From Acidimicrobiales bacterium (lineage in GTDB: Bacteria > Actinomycetota > Acidimicrobiia > Acidimicrobiales > SZUA-35), in NCBI GenBank assembly GCA_028285495.1, contig JANQPB010000044.1, positions 124,001 to 188,000 on the forward strand: 64,000 nt of DNA, given 5' to 3'. Of this stretch, positions 8,084 through 16,081 are shown one piece after another. Each line of letters starts with the position of its first letter. The stretch's first letter is position 1. Made by a program: the position numbers and the translations under genes. The notes under the pieces are model-generated. The model was not told the DNA's origin. It saw only the letters and a list, made by a program, of their open reading frames with translations, and searched no databases.

Positions 8084-9495
8084 CCCCGTCGGGTGAGATC
8101 GGCGATCGCGCCGGTGTCGGCGGCCCGGCGCCGTTCGGCCGACCGGCGCTCTCGCTCGTCTGGACCTGCCTGGCCGTCGGCGCGCTGTCGACCCCGTTCC
8201 CGACCGCCCTCGGCTTCGATCCTTGGGCCTGGCTGGTCTGGGGCCGGGAGGTGACGGCACTGGAGCTCGACACCACCGCCGAGCCGTCGTGGAAGCCGCT
8301 TCCGGTGCTGGTCACCACGGTGGCCTCGCTCACCGGCGACCTGGCCCCGACGATGTGGATGGCGGTCGGCCGGACCGGGGGCCTGTTGCTCGTGGCCGGG
8401 GTGTTCGCCCTGGCGGCCCGGACCGCCGGGCCCCGGGCCGGCCTCGTCGCCCTCGCGCCCCTCGTGCTGACCCCGGACGGCGAGCCCCGGCTGATCCGGA
8501 CCATCGTCGAGGCCCACAGCGCTCCGATCGACGCCGCCCTGGCGGTCTGGGCGGTCGAGCGTCATCTGGCCGGGCGGCCTGGCATCGTCCTGGCCCTGCT
8601 GACCGCGCTCGGCCTCTCCCGACCCGAGGCCTGGCCGTTCCTCGTCGCCTACGGGGCGCTGGTCTGGTGGTGGCATCGGCCGCTGCGCCCGGCGGCGGTG
8701 GCGGCGCTTGCCGTGATCCCCCTGCTGTGGTTCGGCGGCGACTGGTGGGGCTCGGGCGACCCGCTGAGCGGTGCGGCGTCGGCCCGGGTCGGCGACGACA
8801 CGGCGATCGAGCGCCTCGCCGAGGCCCTGGGGACCGTCGGCGCCATCGTGGTGATCCCGGTGTGGATCGCCGCTGCGGTCGGTGTCGCCATGGCCCTGGT
8901 CGATCGGGACCGGGTGGTGCTGGCGGTCGCCGCTCTGGCTGCGGCCTGGTCTGCGGTGGTGGTTGGGATGGCGACCCTGCTCGGCTACGCCGCGCTGAGC
9001 CGGTTCCTGCTGCCGGCCGCAGCCCTGGCCTGCGTGCTGGCCGGCGTCGGGGGGATACGGGCCGTGGAGCGCTTCGGCCACCGACGGTGGACGATGACCG
9101 CCGTCGTCGCCGCCGTCCTCGTCGTGTCCGCACCCCAGCTGTCTGACCGGATCCGGGGCCTCGACGACGTGGCGTCGGAGATCCGGGCCCGGGCCCTGCT
9201 GTCGGAGGACCTGCCGGACGTTCTCGCCGCCGCCGGCGGGCCCGATGCGGTGCTGGCCTGCGGGACGGTGGCGGTCGAGGGAGCCACGCTCCTGTTGCCG
9301 GCGGTGGCGTGGGAGCTCGACGAGCCGATCTCGGCCATGCGGACCACACCCGAGGACGGACCGGTGGTCGTGTTCCTGATCAACGGCGCCGTCCAGGACC
9401 TGGCCCTGCTCGACTCCGACGCCGAGGTCCGGACGCTGGCCCAGTCGCTGGTGTGGTCGATCCACGCCGTCGACTGCGACACCGGGAGCGGCTGA
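8080..9495 (+). CDS. Polytopic membrane protein, possibly GT-C-like
   Basis: A 471-residue protein with about nine to ten hydrophobic helices, for example PALSLVWTCLAVGALST, VGRTGGLLLVAGVFALAA, IVLALLTALGLS, AAVAALAVIPLLWF, AIVVIPVWIAAAVGVAMAL and WTMTAVVAAVLVVSAPQL. A periplasmic-looking C-terminal domain of about 110 residues follows. An early loop has the acidic pair GFDPWAWLVWGREVTALELD, and another loop has PDGEPRLIRTIVEAHSAP. That layout (acidic residue after helix 1, helix bundle, soluble tail) resembles GT-C glycosyltransferases, but no family signature is secure. GTG start overlaps the preceding flavoprotein stop, so they are co-translated and probably act in one glycan pathway. Confidence 0.65.
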   Translation: MTPSGEIGDRAGVGGPAPFGRPALSLVWTCLAVGALSTPFPTALGFDPWAWLVWGREVTALELDTTAEPSWKPLPVLVTTVASLTGDLAPTMWMAVGRTGGLLLVAGVFALAARTAGPRAGLVALAPLVLTPDGEPRLIRTIVEAHSAPIDAALAVWAVERHLAGRPGIVLALLTALGLSRPEAWPFLVAYGALVWWWHRPLRPAAVAALAVIPLLWFGGDWWGSGDPLSGAASARVGDDTAIERLAEALGTVGAIVVIPVWIAAAVGVAMALVDRDRVVLAVAALAAAWSAVVVGMATLLGYAALSRFLLPAAALACVLAGVGGIRAVERFGHRRWTMTAVVAAVLVVSAPQLSDRIRGLDDVASEIRARALLSEDLPDVLAAAGGPDAVLACGTVAVEGATLLLPAVAWELDEPISAMRTTPEDGPVVVFLINGAVQDLALLDSDAEVRTLAQSLVWSIHAVDCDTGSG

Positions 9496-9523
9496 CGGCG
9501 GCGGGCGGGCGGGCGACCGACGA

Positions 9524-9922
9524 TCAGCCGGCGCCGGCGGCGTCGAGATAGTCCCGGACGGCCCGCTTCGATGCGCTGCACAGCCAGGCGTCGGTCACCA
9601 GCTCCTCGACGAGGCCGGGCTCGGCGGCCGACAGCTCGATCAGGAGCGAGGCGTAGCCGTCGAAGTGGGGGGTGGTGAACACCCCGGCGTGCCCCGCGTC
9701 GAGGATGGCGTCCTTCTCCCCCAGGTCGTCGACCCGGACCCCGATGATCGGATCGTCCGGCACGGGCCCGTCGCCGAACGACGCCAGGTCGGAGTTGCGG
9801 AGCGGCCGCTCCCAGACGAACAGCTTCGTGCCGGCCCGCCAGGCCCGGTTGCCGTACGAGGTGCCCTCGACCACACCGGGCAGGGTGAGGGCGAACGCAC
9901 CGACCTCGTCGAGCGTGCGCAC
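9524..9922 (-). CDS. MmcQ/YjbR family protein
   Basis: About 132 residues of the CyaY-like MmcQ/YjbR fold: VRTLDEVGAFALTLPGVVEG at the start, TSYGNRAWRAGTKLFVWERP, an acidic middle, and the ending TTPHFDGYASLLIELSAAEPG ... ELVTDAWLCSASKRAVRDYLD. These proteins are small, cytoplasmic, DNA-binding-like and of unclear role. The frame is open further upstream, but that part is antisense-like and overlaps the DUF3499 gene. The first plausible start is GTG at 9922, just downstream of the DUF3499 stop at 9943, giving the usual family length. Confidence 0.78.
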   Translation of the reverse strand: MRTLDEVGAFALTLPGVVEGTSYGNRAWRAGTKLFVWERPLRNSDLASFGDGPVPDDPIIGVRVDDLGEKDAILDAGHAGVFTTPHFDGYASLLIELSAAEPGLVEELVTDAWLCSASKRAVRDYLDAAGAG

Positions 9923-9942
9923 GGTTGCCGTCTGGTCCCCGG

Positions 9943-10608
9943 TCAGCCGGTGCTGGAGCGGAACGCTCGCGACAGCAGCGGCGACGAGGCCTGCATCTCC
10001 TCGGGCTCGTCGTCCTGGTACTGGTGGTGCCAGGGGAACCGCTCCTCGGGCTCGGCCGTCTCCTCGGGCACGTCGCGCCGGCGGGTCGGCCGAGACTCCG
10101 GCGCGTCGACCGCCTCGTCGTCGACCGCTCCGGCGTCGGTCTGGCCACGGCGGCGTGTGGACGAGCCGGCCCCGGCCCCCGCCGTTGCCCGGCCCGTCGC
10201 CCCGGGGGCGGGCTCGGGTTCGACCGACTCGCTCTCGGCGGCGCGGGAGCTGCGGAACAGGTGGTCGTCGCCGGCGACCGGTTGATCGACCCTGGTCGCC
10301 CGCTCCTCGATCGACTGGCGGCGCGACATCTTGCGGGCCACCGTCGGCTCGGGCCGGACCCGAGGCGGTGTCGAGGTCGGCACCGCCCCCTCGTCCGGGA
10401 CGGCGGACAGCGAGCGATTCCGGCTGCGCAGGTCGTTCATCGTCCACCCCATCGGCGGGGTGGTGGCGTCGGCGTGGCGGGCGCAGAGCGGCACACCGTC
10501 ACGGCTGATGCGGGGGTCGACCAACGAGACGGTCTCCGACGGCGCGTCGATCTGGAGGGTGGCGGTGGACTCCTTGCCACAACCCGGACGCCCGCAGAGG
10601 AATTTCAC
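9943..10608 (-). CDS. DUF3499 family protein (actinobacterial zinc-ribbon-like N terminus)
   Basis: A 221-residue protein. Residues 1-60 carry the conserved part: KFLCGRPGCGKESTATLQI, then PLCARHADATTPPMGWTMND. The C-x4-C plus C-x2-H arrangement could bind zinc. The remaining 150 residues are low-complexity, rich in Arg, Glu, Pro and Ala. DUF3499 is almost restricted to Actinobacteria, which supports the taxonomic guess. Function unknown. The GTG start at 10608 lies six bases after TAGGTT, an apparent leaderless promoter. It is divergent from the aminotransferase and is followed directly by the MmcQ gene. Confidence 0.8.
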   Translation of the reverse strand: MKFLCGRPGCGKESTATLQIDAPSETVSLVDPRISRDGVPLCARHADATTPPMGWTMNDLRSRNRSLSAVPDEGAVPTSTPPRVRPEPTVARKMSRRQSIEERATRVDQPVAGDDHLFRSSRAAESESVEPEPAPGATGRATAGAGAGSSTRRRGQTDAGAVDDEAVDAPESRPTRRRDVPEETAEPEERFPWHHQYQDDEPEEMQASSPLLSRAFRSSTG

Positions 10609-10614
10609 ACCAAA

Positions 10615-10620
10615 AACCTA
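10615..10620 (-). promoter_or_regulatory. Putative -10 element of a leaderless promoter
   Basis: TAGGTT (minus strand) followed by TTTGGT and the GTG start of the DUF3499 gene. This is the AT-richest spot of the divergent intergenic region. Confidence 0.5.
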
Positions 10621-10717
10621 GCATCTTTGGTCGCGCTCGGCCGTTCGTCCTGGTAGATGGGGTCGTCATCCGGTGCCAGCCACCTCCGGAGACGGCCCGG
10701 CGCCGGGCCGCCATCGG

Positions 10718-10723
10718 TAGCGT
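10718..10723 (+). promoter_or_regulatory. Putative -10 element of a leaderless promoter
   Basis: TAGCGT followed by TGGGGC and the ATG at 10730. Same six-base spacing as the divergent DUF3499 promoter. Confidence 0.45.
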
Positions 10724-10729
10724 TGGGGC

Positions 10730-11836
10730 ATGAACGCACCGCACCGCGACACGACCGTCGCCGGGGTCCGGCCGGCCGTCGCCGGCCTGGCCGCCTACCG
10801 GCCCGGCAAGGGCGCCGCCCAGGCCGAGGTCGAGCACGGCATCACCGAGGCGATCAAGCTGGCCTCGAACGAGAACCCGTTCCCGCCGATCCCGGCCGTC
10901 GTGCGAGCGGTCGAGGAGGCCGCCTCGGGCGTCAACCGCTACCCCGATCACCGGGCGACGGCCCTGCGGGAGCGGCTGGCCGACTGGGTCGGCGTCGAGC
11001 CAGAGCAGGTGGCGGTCGGCTGTGGCTCGGTCGGGCTGCTCCAACAGCTGTGCCTGACCTTCGTCGACCCGGGCGACGAGGTCGTCTACCCGTGGCTGTC
11101 GTTCGAGGCCTACCCGGTGTGCGTGAAGATGATGGGCGGTGTCCCGGTCAACCCGCCCCTGGTCGACCACGCCTTCGACATGGCGGGGGTGGCCGCGGCG
11201 GTGACCGACAAGACCAAGATGGTCCTGCTGGCCACGCCGAACAACCCGACCGGCACCGCCATCTCCACCGCCCAGGTGGCCGACCTGCTGGCCGCCATCG
11301 ACGACGACGTGATCGTGCTGGTCGACGAGGCCTACCGGGAGTTCAACGACCCAGCCCTCGGTGACCCGGTCGCCGACCTCACCCCCGACCACCCCAACCT
11401 GGTCGTGACCCGCACCTTCTCCAAGGCCTACGGCCTGGCCGGGCTGCGGGTCGGCTACGCCGTGTGCGAGCCCGGGATCGTGCGGGAGATCGACAAGATC
11501 CTGCTGCCGTTCGCCGTCAACGGCGCAGCCCAGGCGGCCGCGCTGGCCGCCATCGACTCGCTCGACCAGATCCAGCCGACGATCGACGAGCTGCTCGGCG
11601 AGCGGACCCGCCTGGTCGACGAGCTGACCGCCGCCGGGTGGTCGCTCCCCCCGGCCAACGCCAACTTCGTCTACCTGGCCACCGGCGACCGGACCGACGA
11701 GGTCTACCTCGGACTCGAGCGGGAGGGCGTCGTGACCCGGCCGTTCAGCGGGCAGGGGATCCGGGTGACGGTCGGCACCCGGGCCGAGAACGACCGCTTC
11801 CTGGCCACGCTCGACCGGGTCGCCCGAACCAACTGA
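10730..11836 (+). CDS. hisC: Histidinol-phosphate/aromatic amino acid aminotransferase (HisC/Pat type)
   Basis: A 368-residue fold-type I PLP aminotransferase of full length. Seen in order: YRPGKGAAQAEVEHG, IKLASNENPFPPIPAV, NRYPDHRATALRERLA, VAVGCGSVGLLQQLCL, LLATPNNPTGTAIS (Asn and Pro of the cofactor pocket), VLVDEAYREF (Asp and Tyr), TRTFSKAYGLAGLRVGYAV (the Lys that binds PLP) and the C-terminal VVTRPFSGQGIRVTVGT. It transfers an amino group from glutamate to imidazole-acetol phosphate or to an aromatic 2-oxo acid. The segment 'VAVGCGSVGLLQQL' is closer to the actinobacterial Pat (phenylalanine) enzymes than to classical HisC. There is no his operon nearby, so an aromatic role is likely. 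Stands alone. Confidence 0.85.
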   Translation: MNAPHRDTTVAGVRPAVAGLAAYRPGKGAAQAEVEHGITEAIKLASNENPFPPIPAVVRAVEEAASGVNRYPDHRATALRERLADWVGVEPEQVAVGCGSVGLLQQLCLTFVDPGDEVVYPWLSFEAYPVCVKMMGGVPVNPPLVDHAFDMAGVAAAVTDKTKMVLLATPNNPTGTAISTAQVADLLAAIDDDVIVLVDEAYREFNDPALGDPVADLTPDHPNLVVTRTFSKAYGLAGLRVGYAVCEPGIVREIDKILLPFAVNGAAQAAALAAIDSLDQIQPTIDELLGERTRLVDELTAAGWSLPPANANFVYLATGDRTDEVYLGLEREGVVTRPFSGQGIRVTVGTRAENDRFLATLDRVARTN

Positions 11837-11945
11837 CCGGGGCCATCCGGCCCATCACCCCACCCCACCCTCAAGACCGGAATCGGTGCGTCCGACCGGG
11901 GTTGCAGCACCGATGTCGGCCGGCGGGCCGCGGAAAGAGGGTGAG

Positions 11946-14735
11946 ATGCACGAGGGTGAGCGCAACGAACGGACCGGCGAGCGGTCCGAGCTGCACGGAC
12001 CCACGGCCAGTCTGAGCCAGTACCTGGCGCCGGTCCGCAACCAGAGCCGGGTCGTCATCCTGGTCACGGTCGTGGTGGTGGCACTTGGCGTCACGGTGGC
12101 CCTGGCCGGACCCCGCAGCTACACGGCGACCACGTCGGTCGTCGTCCAACCGGTCTCGGCCAACCCGAGCGAGGCGATCGAGGCGACCGAGCGGATCGCC
12201 GACATGGCGACCGAGGCCAGGATCGCGGCCTCGCAGGCCGTTGCCGTCGCCACCTCGGACGGGTTCCGTGAGCTGGCGGTCGAGATCGAGCCAGACGCCG
12301 TCGCCGACCGGATCACGATCACCAACCGACCCGAGGACTCCCGGGTGCTCGACATCGCCTACCGGGCCTCCGATCCGTCGGTTGCCCGCGTCGGCTCCGA
12401 GCTGGCCGCGGCGGCGTACCTCGAGTACCGCTCGGCCCTCAACACCGCCACCCTCGAGGCGTCCCGGACCGCCGTCGACGAACGGATCGCCGAGCTGCAG
12501 GACCGTCTGGTCGACGTCGACGAGCGGATCGACGAGACGGCGATCGGCAGCCCGGCCCGCCTGGCGGTCGAGGTCGAGCAGACCTCGATCCAGGGCGAGC
12601 TGGCGGCCCAGCAGCGGGCCCTGGCCGGCCTCTCGACCCTGGCCGTCGACACCGCGACCGTCATCGACGAGGCTCGCCAACCGAGCACGGCTGACGGGCT
12701 CGGTGCGGCCCAGATCATCGCCGGGGCCCTCGCCGGCGGCCTCGTCCTCGGTGTGATCGCCGCCTGGATCATCGACGCCATCGGTCTGCCGGCCGCCGGC
12801 GGACGCGCCGCCCCGAGCACGACGCCACGGCCCGCCGCACCGACCACGACACCCGAGGCCAACGGCGCCGAGCCGAGCCAGACGCCGAAGGGTCGGTTCC
12901 GCCGTCGGCGCCGGAAGGCGGAGCAGGAGCCGGACGACGTCGACGACCCGTTCGACGACACCGACGACCGCGATCCCCTCGAGCTGCTGAAAGCCCTCGA
13001 CGTCATCGAGGCCGATCCCTCGATCGCCTTCAAGGCCAGCAAGGAGAAGAAGGAGCGGGCCAAGGCCGAGGCGGCGGCCGCCGAGGCCGGCGACGCGCCG
13101 GACGAGGAGCAGAAGTCGTTCGCCGAGCTGTACCCCGTCGAATACTTCGACGCCGACGGCGACGCCGGCAGCCTCATCGACAAGCTCGAGGCCAGGAGCG
13201 ACGACGACGATCACGAGATCGGCCAGGTCCGCACCGACGAGGAGCTGCTGTCGTCGGTCGACCGGCTCCTGCGCAGCCCGACCGGTCGCCTGCCCGACCC
13301 CGTCGAGCCGGCGCCGCCCGCCGGTCCGGCCGCCGACGATCGAGCCGAGGCCGATCCGACGGCCGCCGAGTCGACGCTTGCCGAGCCGACCATCGACGCC
13401 GGCGAGCAGCTCGCCTGGCACGATCAGCTCCCCGACCATGGCATCGACGAGTCCGCCATGGCCGTCGAGGAGCCGGCACTCGGCACCCGGACGGCCGACA
13501 TCCCACTCGGCGACGCAGACGAGACCGCGCCGACCGTCGCAGACGACGTGTCGCCCGACGCGGGCGGCGACGCGAGCTGGGCCAGCGACCCCGCAGCGCC
13601 CCTCGACGCCACGTTCGACGACATCGGGCTCGGCGACGACTCGACCACGGGGGCCATGGCCGGCCTCGGCGGCGGCGTCGGCGAGGTCCCGCCGCTCGAC
13701 GACCTCTCCGAGTTCCCGCCGCCGACCGATCTGCCGATCGACGTCTCCTTCGAGGAGCACGCGTTCGACGGCCCCGTTTCGGGCGACGAGACGCCCGATC
13801 CGACGAACCACGCCGGCGACGGCGGTCTCGACGACGATGGCTTCCGCGACGCCGGCATCACCAGCGGCGATCCGAGCGACCTCGACCCGGGTCCGCCGTC
13901 GTGGGACGAGCCGTTCATCGGTCCGGTGACCTGGGACGAGCTGTCGGCCAGGCCCGGCGCCGACGCAACCCCGGCCAGGCCCGGACCGGGCGACGACGCC
14001 GAGCTGACCTCGATCGACCCCCGTGTCGATGACCGGATCGCGGCGCCACCGGCGGCCGAGCCCGGCGACCTCGCCCCGCCCCCGGCGGAGCTGCGAGCCA
14101 CCGACGACCTCGGCCGCCTGCTCGATCAGCTGGCCCGGATCGGTGGCGACGGCCCGGTCACGCTGCTCAGCGTCAGCGATCGCGACCCGACCGCCGGCCT
14201 GACCACCGGATTCGAGGTGGCCGACGAGCTGCGGGCCACCGGCTCACGGGTGCTGCTGATCGACACCCGCCTCGAGGAACCGGTCCTCGACGCCCTGTTC
14301 GACGGCGAGCCCAGGTGCGGCCTGGCCCAGGTGATGGCCGGCGACGAGGTCCTCGACCAGGCCATCCGTACCCTCGAGGGGCTCGACGGTCTGAGCCTGC
14401 TCCCGGTCGGCGCCGTCGGCCCCGACACCGCGGAGCTGCTGACCGGTCCGGCCCTCCCCCGACTGCTGTCCCAGGCCCAGCTCGACTTCGGATCGATCGT
14501 GATCATCGGCGAGTCGCTCGCCGGCCCCGAGGTCGACCCGACGACCACCAGGGCCAGGACCCGGGCACTGGCCGAGGCCGCAGACGGGCTCATCGTCGGC
14601 ACGACCGACCCGATCGGCTCCGGGCCGGACGAGGAGGTGGTCGAGGCCCTGGACGAGCTCCCGGCCCCGACCCTGCAGCTCCTGGCCGCCCACCTCCCGG
14701 TGGCCGAGACCACGACCGAGCCAGCGAGCGTGTGA
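11946..14735 (+). CDS. Wzz-like chain-length/capsule protein fused to a degenerate tyrosine-kinase (BY-kinase) domain
   Basis: A 929-residue protein. Residues about 22-56 give the N-terminal Wzz helix (RVVILVTVVVVALGVTVALA), followed by SYTATTSVVVQPVSANPSE, a periplasmic coiled region with repeated Asp/Glu/Arg heptads, and a second membrane helix at about 257-281 (IIAGALAGGLVLGVIAAWII). This is the polysaccharide co-polymerase layout that sets chain length. About 430 residues of acidic, disordered linker follow. The last 210 residues have the P-loop kinase fold: VLLIDTRLEEP is a good Walker A', but the Walker A site reads SVSDRDPTAGLTTG without GKT/S, and Walker B reads VIIGES. No C-terminal Tyr cluster exists. 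It is therefore probably a non-catalytic domain. Start ATG 11946 has AGAGGG just upstream. It overlaps the next gene by GTGA. Confidence 0.78.
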   Translation: MHEGERNERTGERSELHGPTASLSQYLAPVRNQSRVVILVTVVVVALGVTVALAGPRSYTATTSVVVQPVSANPSEAIEATERIADMATEARIAASQAVAVATSDGFRELAVEIEPDAVADRITITNRPEDSRVLDIAYRASDPSVARVGSELAAAAYLEYRSALNTATLEASRTAVDERIAELQDRLVDVDERIDETAIGSPARLAVEVEQTSIQGELAAQQRALAGLSTLAVDTATVIDEARQPSTADGLGAAQIIAGALAGGLVLGVIAAWIIDAIGLPAAGGRAAPSTTPRPAAPTTTPEANGAEPSQTPKGRFRRRRRKAEQEPDDVDDPFDDTDDRDPLELLKALDVIEADPSIAFKASKEKKERAKAEAAAAEAGDAPDEEQKSFAELYPVEYFDADGDAGSLIDKLEARSDDDDHEIGQVRTDEELLSSVDRLLRSPTGRLPDPVEPAPPAGPAADDRAEADPTAAESTLAEPTIDAGEQLAWHDQLPDHGIDESAMAVEEPALGTRTADIPLGDADETAPTVADDVSPDAGGDASWASDPAAPLDATFDDIGLGDDSTTGAMAGLGGGVGEVPPLDDLSEFPPPTDLPIDVSFEEHAFDGPVSGDETPDPTNHAGDGGLDDDGFRDAGITSGDPSDLDPGPPSWDEPFIGPVTWDELSARPGADATPARPGPGDDAELTSIDPRVDDRIAAPPAAEPGDLAPPPAELRATDDLGRLLDQLARIGGDGPVTLLSVSDRDPTAGLTTGFEVADELRATGSRVLLIDTRLEEPVLDALFDGEPRCGLAQVMAGDEVLDQAIRTLEGLDGLSLLPVGAVGPDTAELLTGPALPRLLSQAQLDFGSIVIIGESLAGPEVDPTTTRARTRALAEAADGLIVGTTDPIGSGPDEEVVEALDELPAPTLQLLAAHLPVAETTTEPASV

Positions 14736-16081
14736 CCGATCTGGCTGGCCCGGCCCATCCGGCCATCGGTCCCGACCCGGCCGTCGACGCAGGTCGGCCC
14801 GGCCACGACCGGGCGGCCAGCGGGCACGACGGTCGGCTGGTGGCGTGGCTCCTGGCCGCCTACCCGTTGGCCTGGGCCGTCGGCCTCGGGCTGGTCCACC
14901 ACGCGGCGCTGGCCGGCGCCATGGTGCTGTGGTTGCTGGTCAACCGCCCGCTCCGGGTTGCGCCGGGAACCGGCCCACTGGCCCTGTTCGTCGTCGTCGT
15001 CGCCCTCTCGGGGATCGGCCTCGAGTCGGCCGGCGCCGGCGCCCTGTTCCTGCTGCGATTGTCGTGGTATCTGGCCGCCCTCGCCTGCTGGCTGTACTTG
15101 ACCAGGCTGCGTGACGTGCTCGCCGGGCGGCGGGTCGTCCGCTCGCTCGTGTTGCTGTGGGTGCTGGTCGTTGCCGGTGGCTGGCTGTCCGTCCTGGCCC
15201 CCGACCTCGAGTGGTCGACGCCGCTCGCTCGGCTCCTGCCCGCCGCCCTGGCCGACAACGAGCTGATCGCCCGCTTCCTGGACCCGTCGGTCTCCGAGAC
15301 CCAGGTCTTCCGGTCCGACAACCTGACGCTGAACCGGCCCGCCGCCCCGTTCGCCTACACCAACGGCTGGGGCTCGGCGATGGCGCTGCTCACACCGTTC
15401 GCCCTGGCCGCCGTCCACGATCGCCGCCTCGGCATCCCCCGCCCGCTCGTCGTCGTCCTGCTCCTCCTGGCCCTGGTCCCGTTCACCCAGGCCCTCAACC
15501 GGGGCTCCTGGCTGACGCTCGGGATCGGTCTGGCCTACGGAGCGGTCCGCTGGGCCCGGCTGCGGCGGGACCCCCGACCGGTCGCCGTGCTCGGCCTGCT
15601 CGTGGCCGTCGGCCTCGCCGTCGCCTCGCTGACCGGCGTCGCCCAATCGGCCGCCGACTCGCTGGCCACCCGCTCGGCCGACTCGAACGAGACCAGGGCC
15701 GGGCTCTACCTGGAGACGATCGCCGAGACCACCGCCTCGCCCCTGATCGGCTACGGCTCGACCAGGCCGAGCATCGACAACCCCGACGGCCCGCCCCTCG
15801 GCACCCACGGTCAGCTCTGGGCGGTGCTGTTCGCCCACGGCTTCGTCGGCCTCGTCCTGTACGTCGGCTTCTTCGTCGCCGCGCTGGTCCGGGCCCGAGC
15901 CGAGACCCCGGTGCAGCACTGGGCCAAGGTGGCGCTGGTGATCGGACTGGTCCAGCTCCCGATCTACGGTCACCTCCCCCACCAGCTCTTCGTCATGGTG
16001 GCGGCCGCCGCCATCGTGGGCTGGCCGACCGTCGTCAACCACGTCGAACCCGGCCGGGCCGAGCGCCCTGTCGGGCGATGA
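14732..16081 (+). CDS. O-antigen polymerase/ligase family membrane protein (Wzy/WaaL-like)
   Basis: A 449-residue protein with about eleven membrane helices. The long periplasmic loop between helices is typical of O-antigen ligases, here SVSETQVFRSDNLTLNRPAAPFAYTNGWGSAMALLTPFAL. Downstream come LNRGSWLTLGIGLAYGA (conserved R in the 'sRg..l' motif) and GYGSTRP...GTHGQLWAVLFAHGFVGLVLYVG, whose His-x-x-x...G-hG pattern is the family's second loop. It should link or polymerise lipid-borne glycan units outside the membrane. The start is GTG at 14732 overlapping the Wzz fusion stop, and its stop overlaps the second flippase by ATGA, so three genes are translated as one unit. Confidence 0.78.
   Translation: MTDLAGPAHPAIGPDPAVDAGRPGHDRAASGHDGRLVAWLLAAYPLAWAVGLGLVHHAALAGAMVLWLLVNRPLRVAPGTGPLALFVVVVALSGIGLESAGAGALFLLRLSWYLAALACWLYLTRLRDVLAGRRVVRSLVLLWVLVVAGGWLSVLAPDLEWSTPLARLLPAALADNELIARFLDPSVSETQVFRSDNLTLNRPAAPFAYTNGWGSAMALLTPFALAAVHDRRLGIPRPLVVVLLLLALVPFTQALNRGSWLTLGIGLAYGAVRWARLRRDPRPVAVLGLLVAVGLAVASLTGVAQSAADSLATRSADSNETRAGLYLETIAETTASPLIGYGSTRPSIDNPDGPPLGTHGQLWAVLFAHGFVGLVLYVGFFVAALVRARAETPVQHWAKVALVIGLVQLPIYGHLPHQLFVMVAAAAIVGWPTVVNHVEPGRAERPVGR

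Noticed and set aside
11871-13811. Long minus-strand frame opposite the Wzz-like gene
   Set aside because: It is the antisense of acidic, G/C-ended codons. The sense strand has membrane helices and a ribosome binding site.
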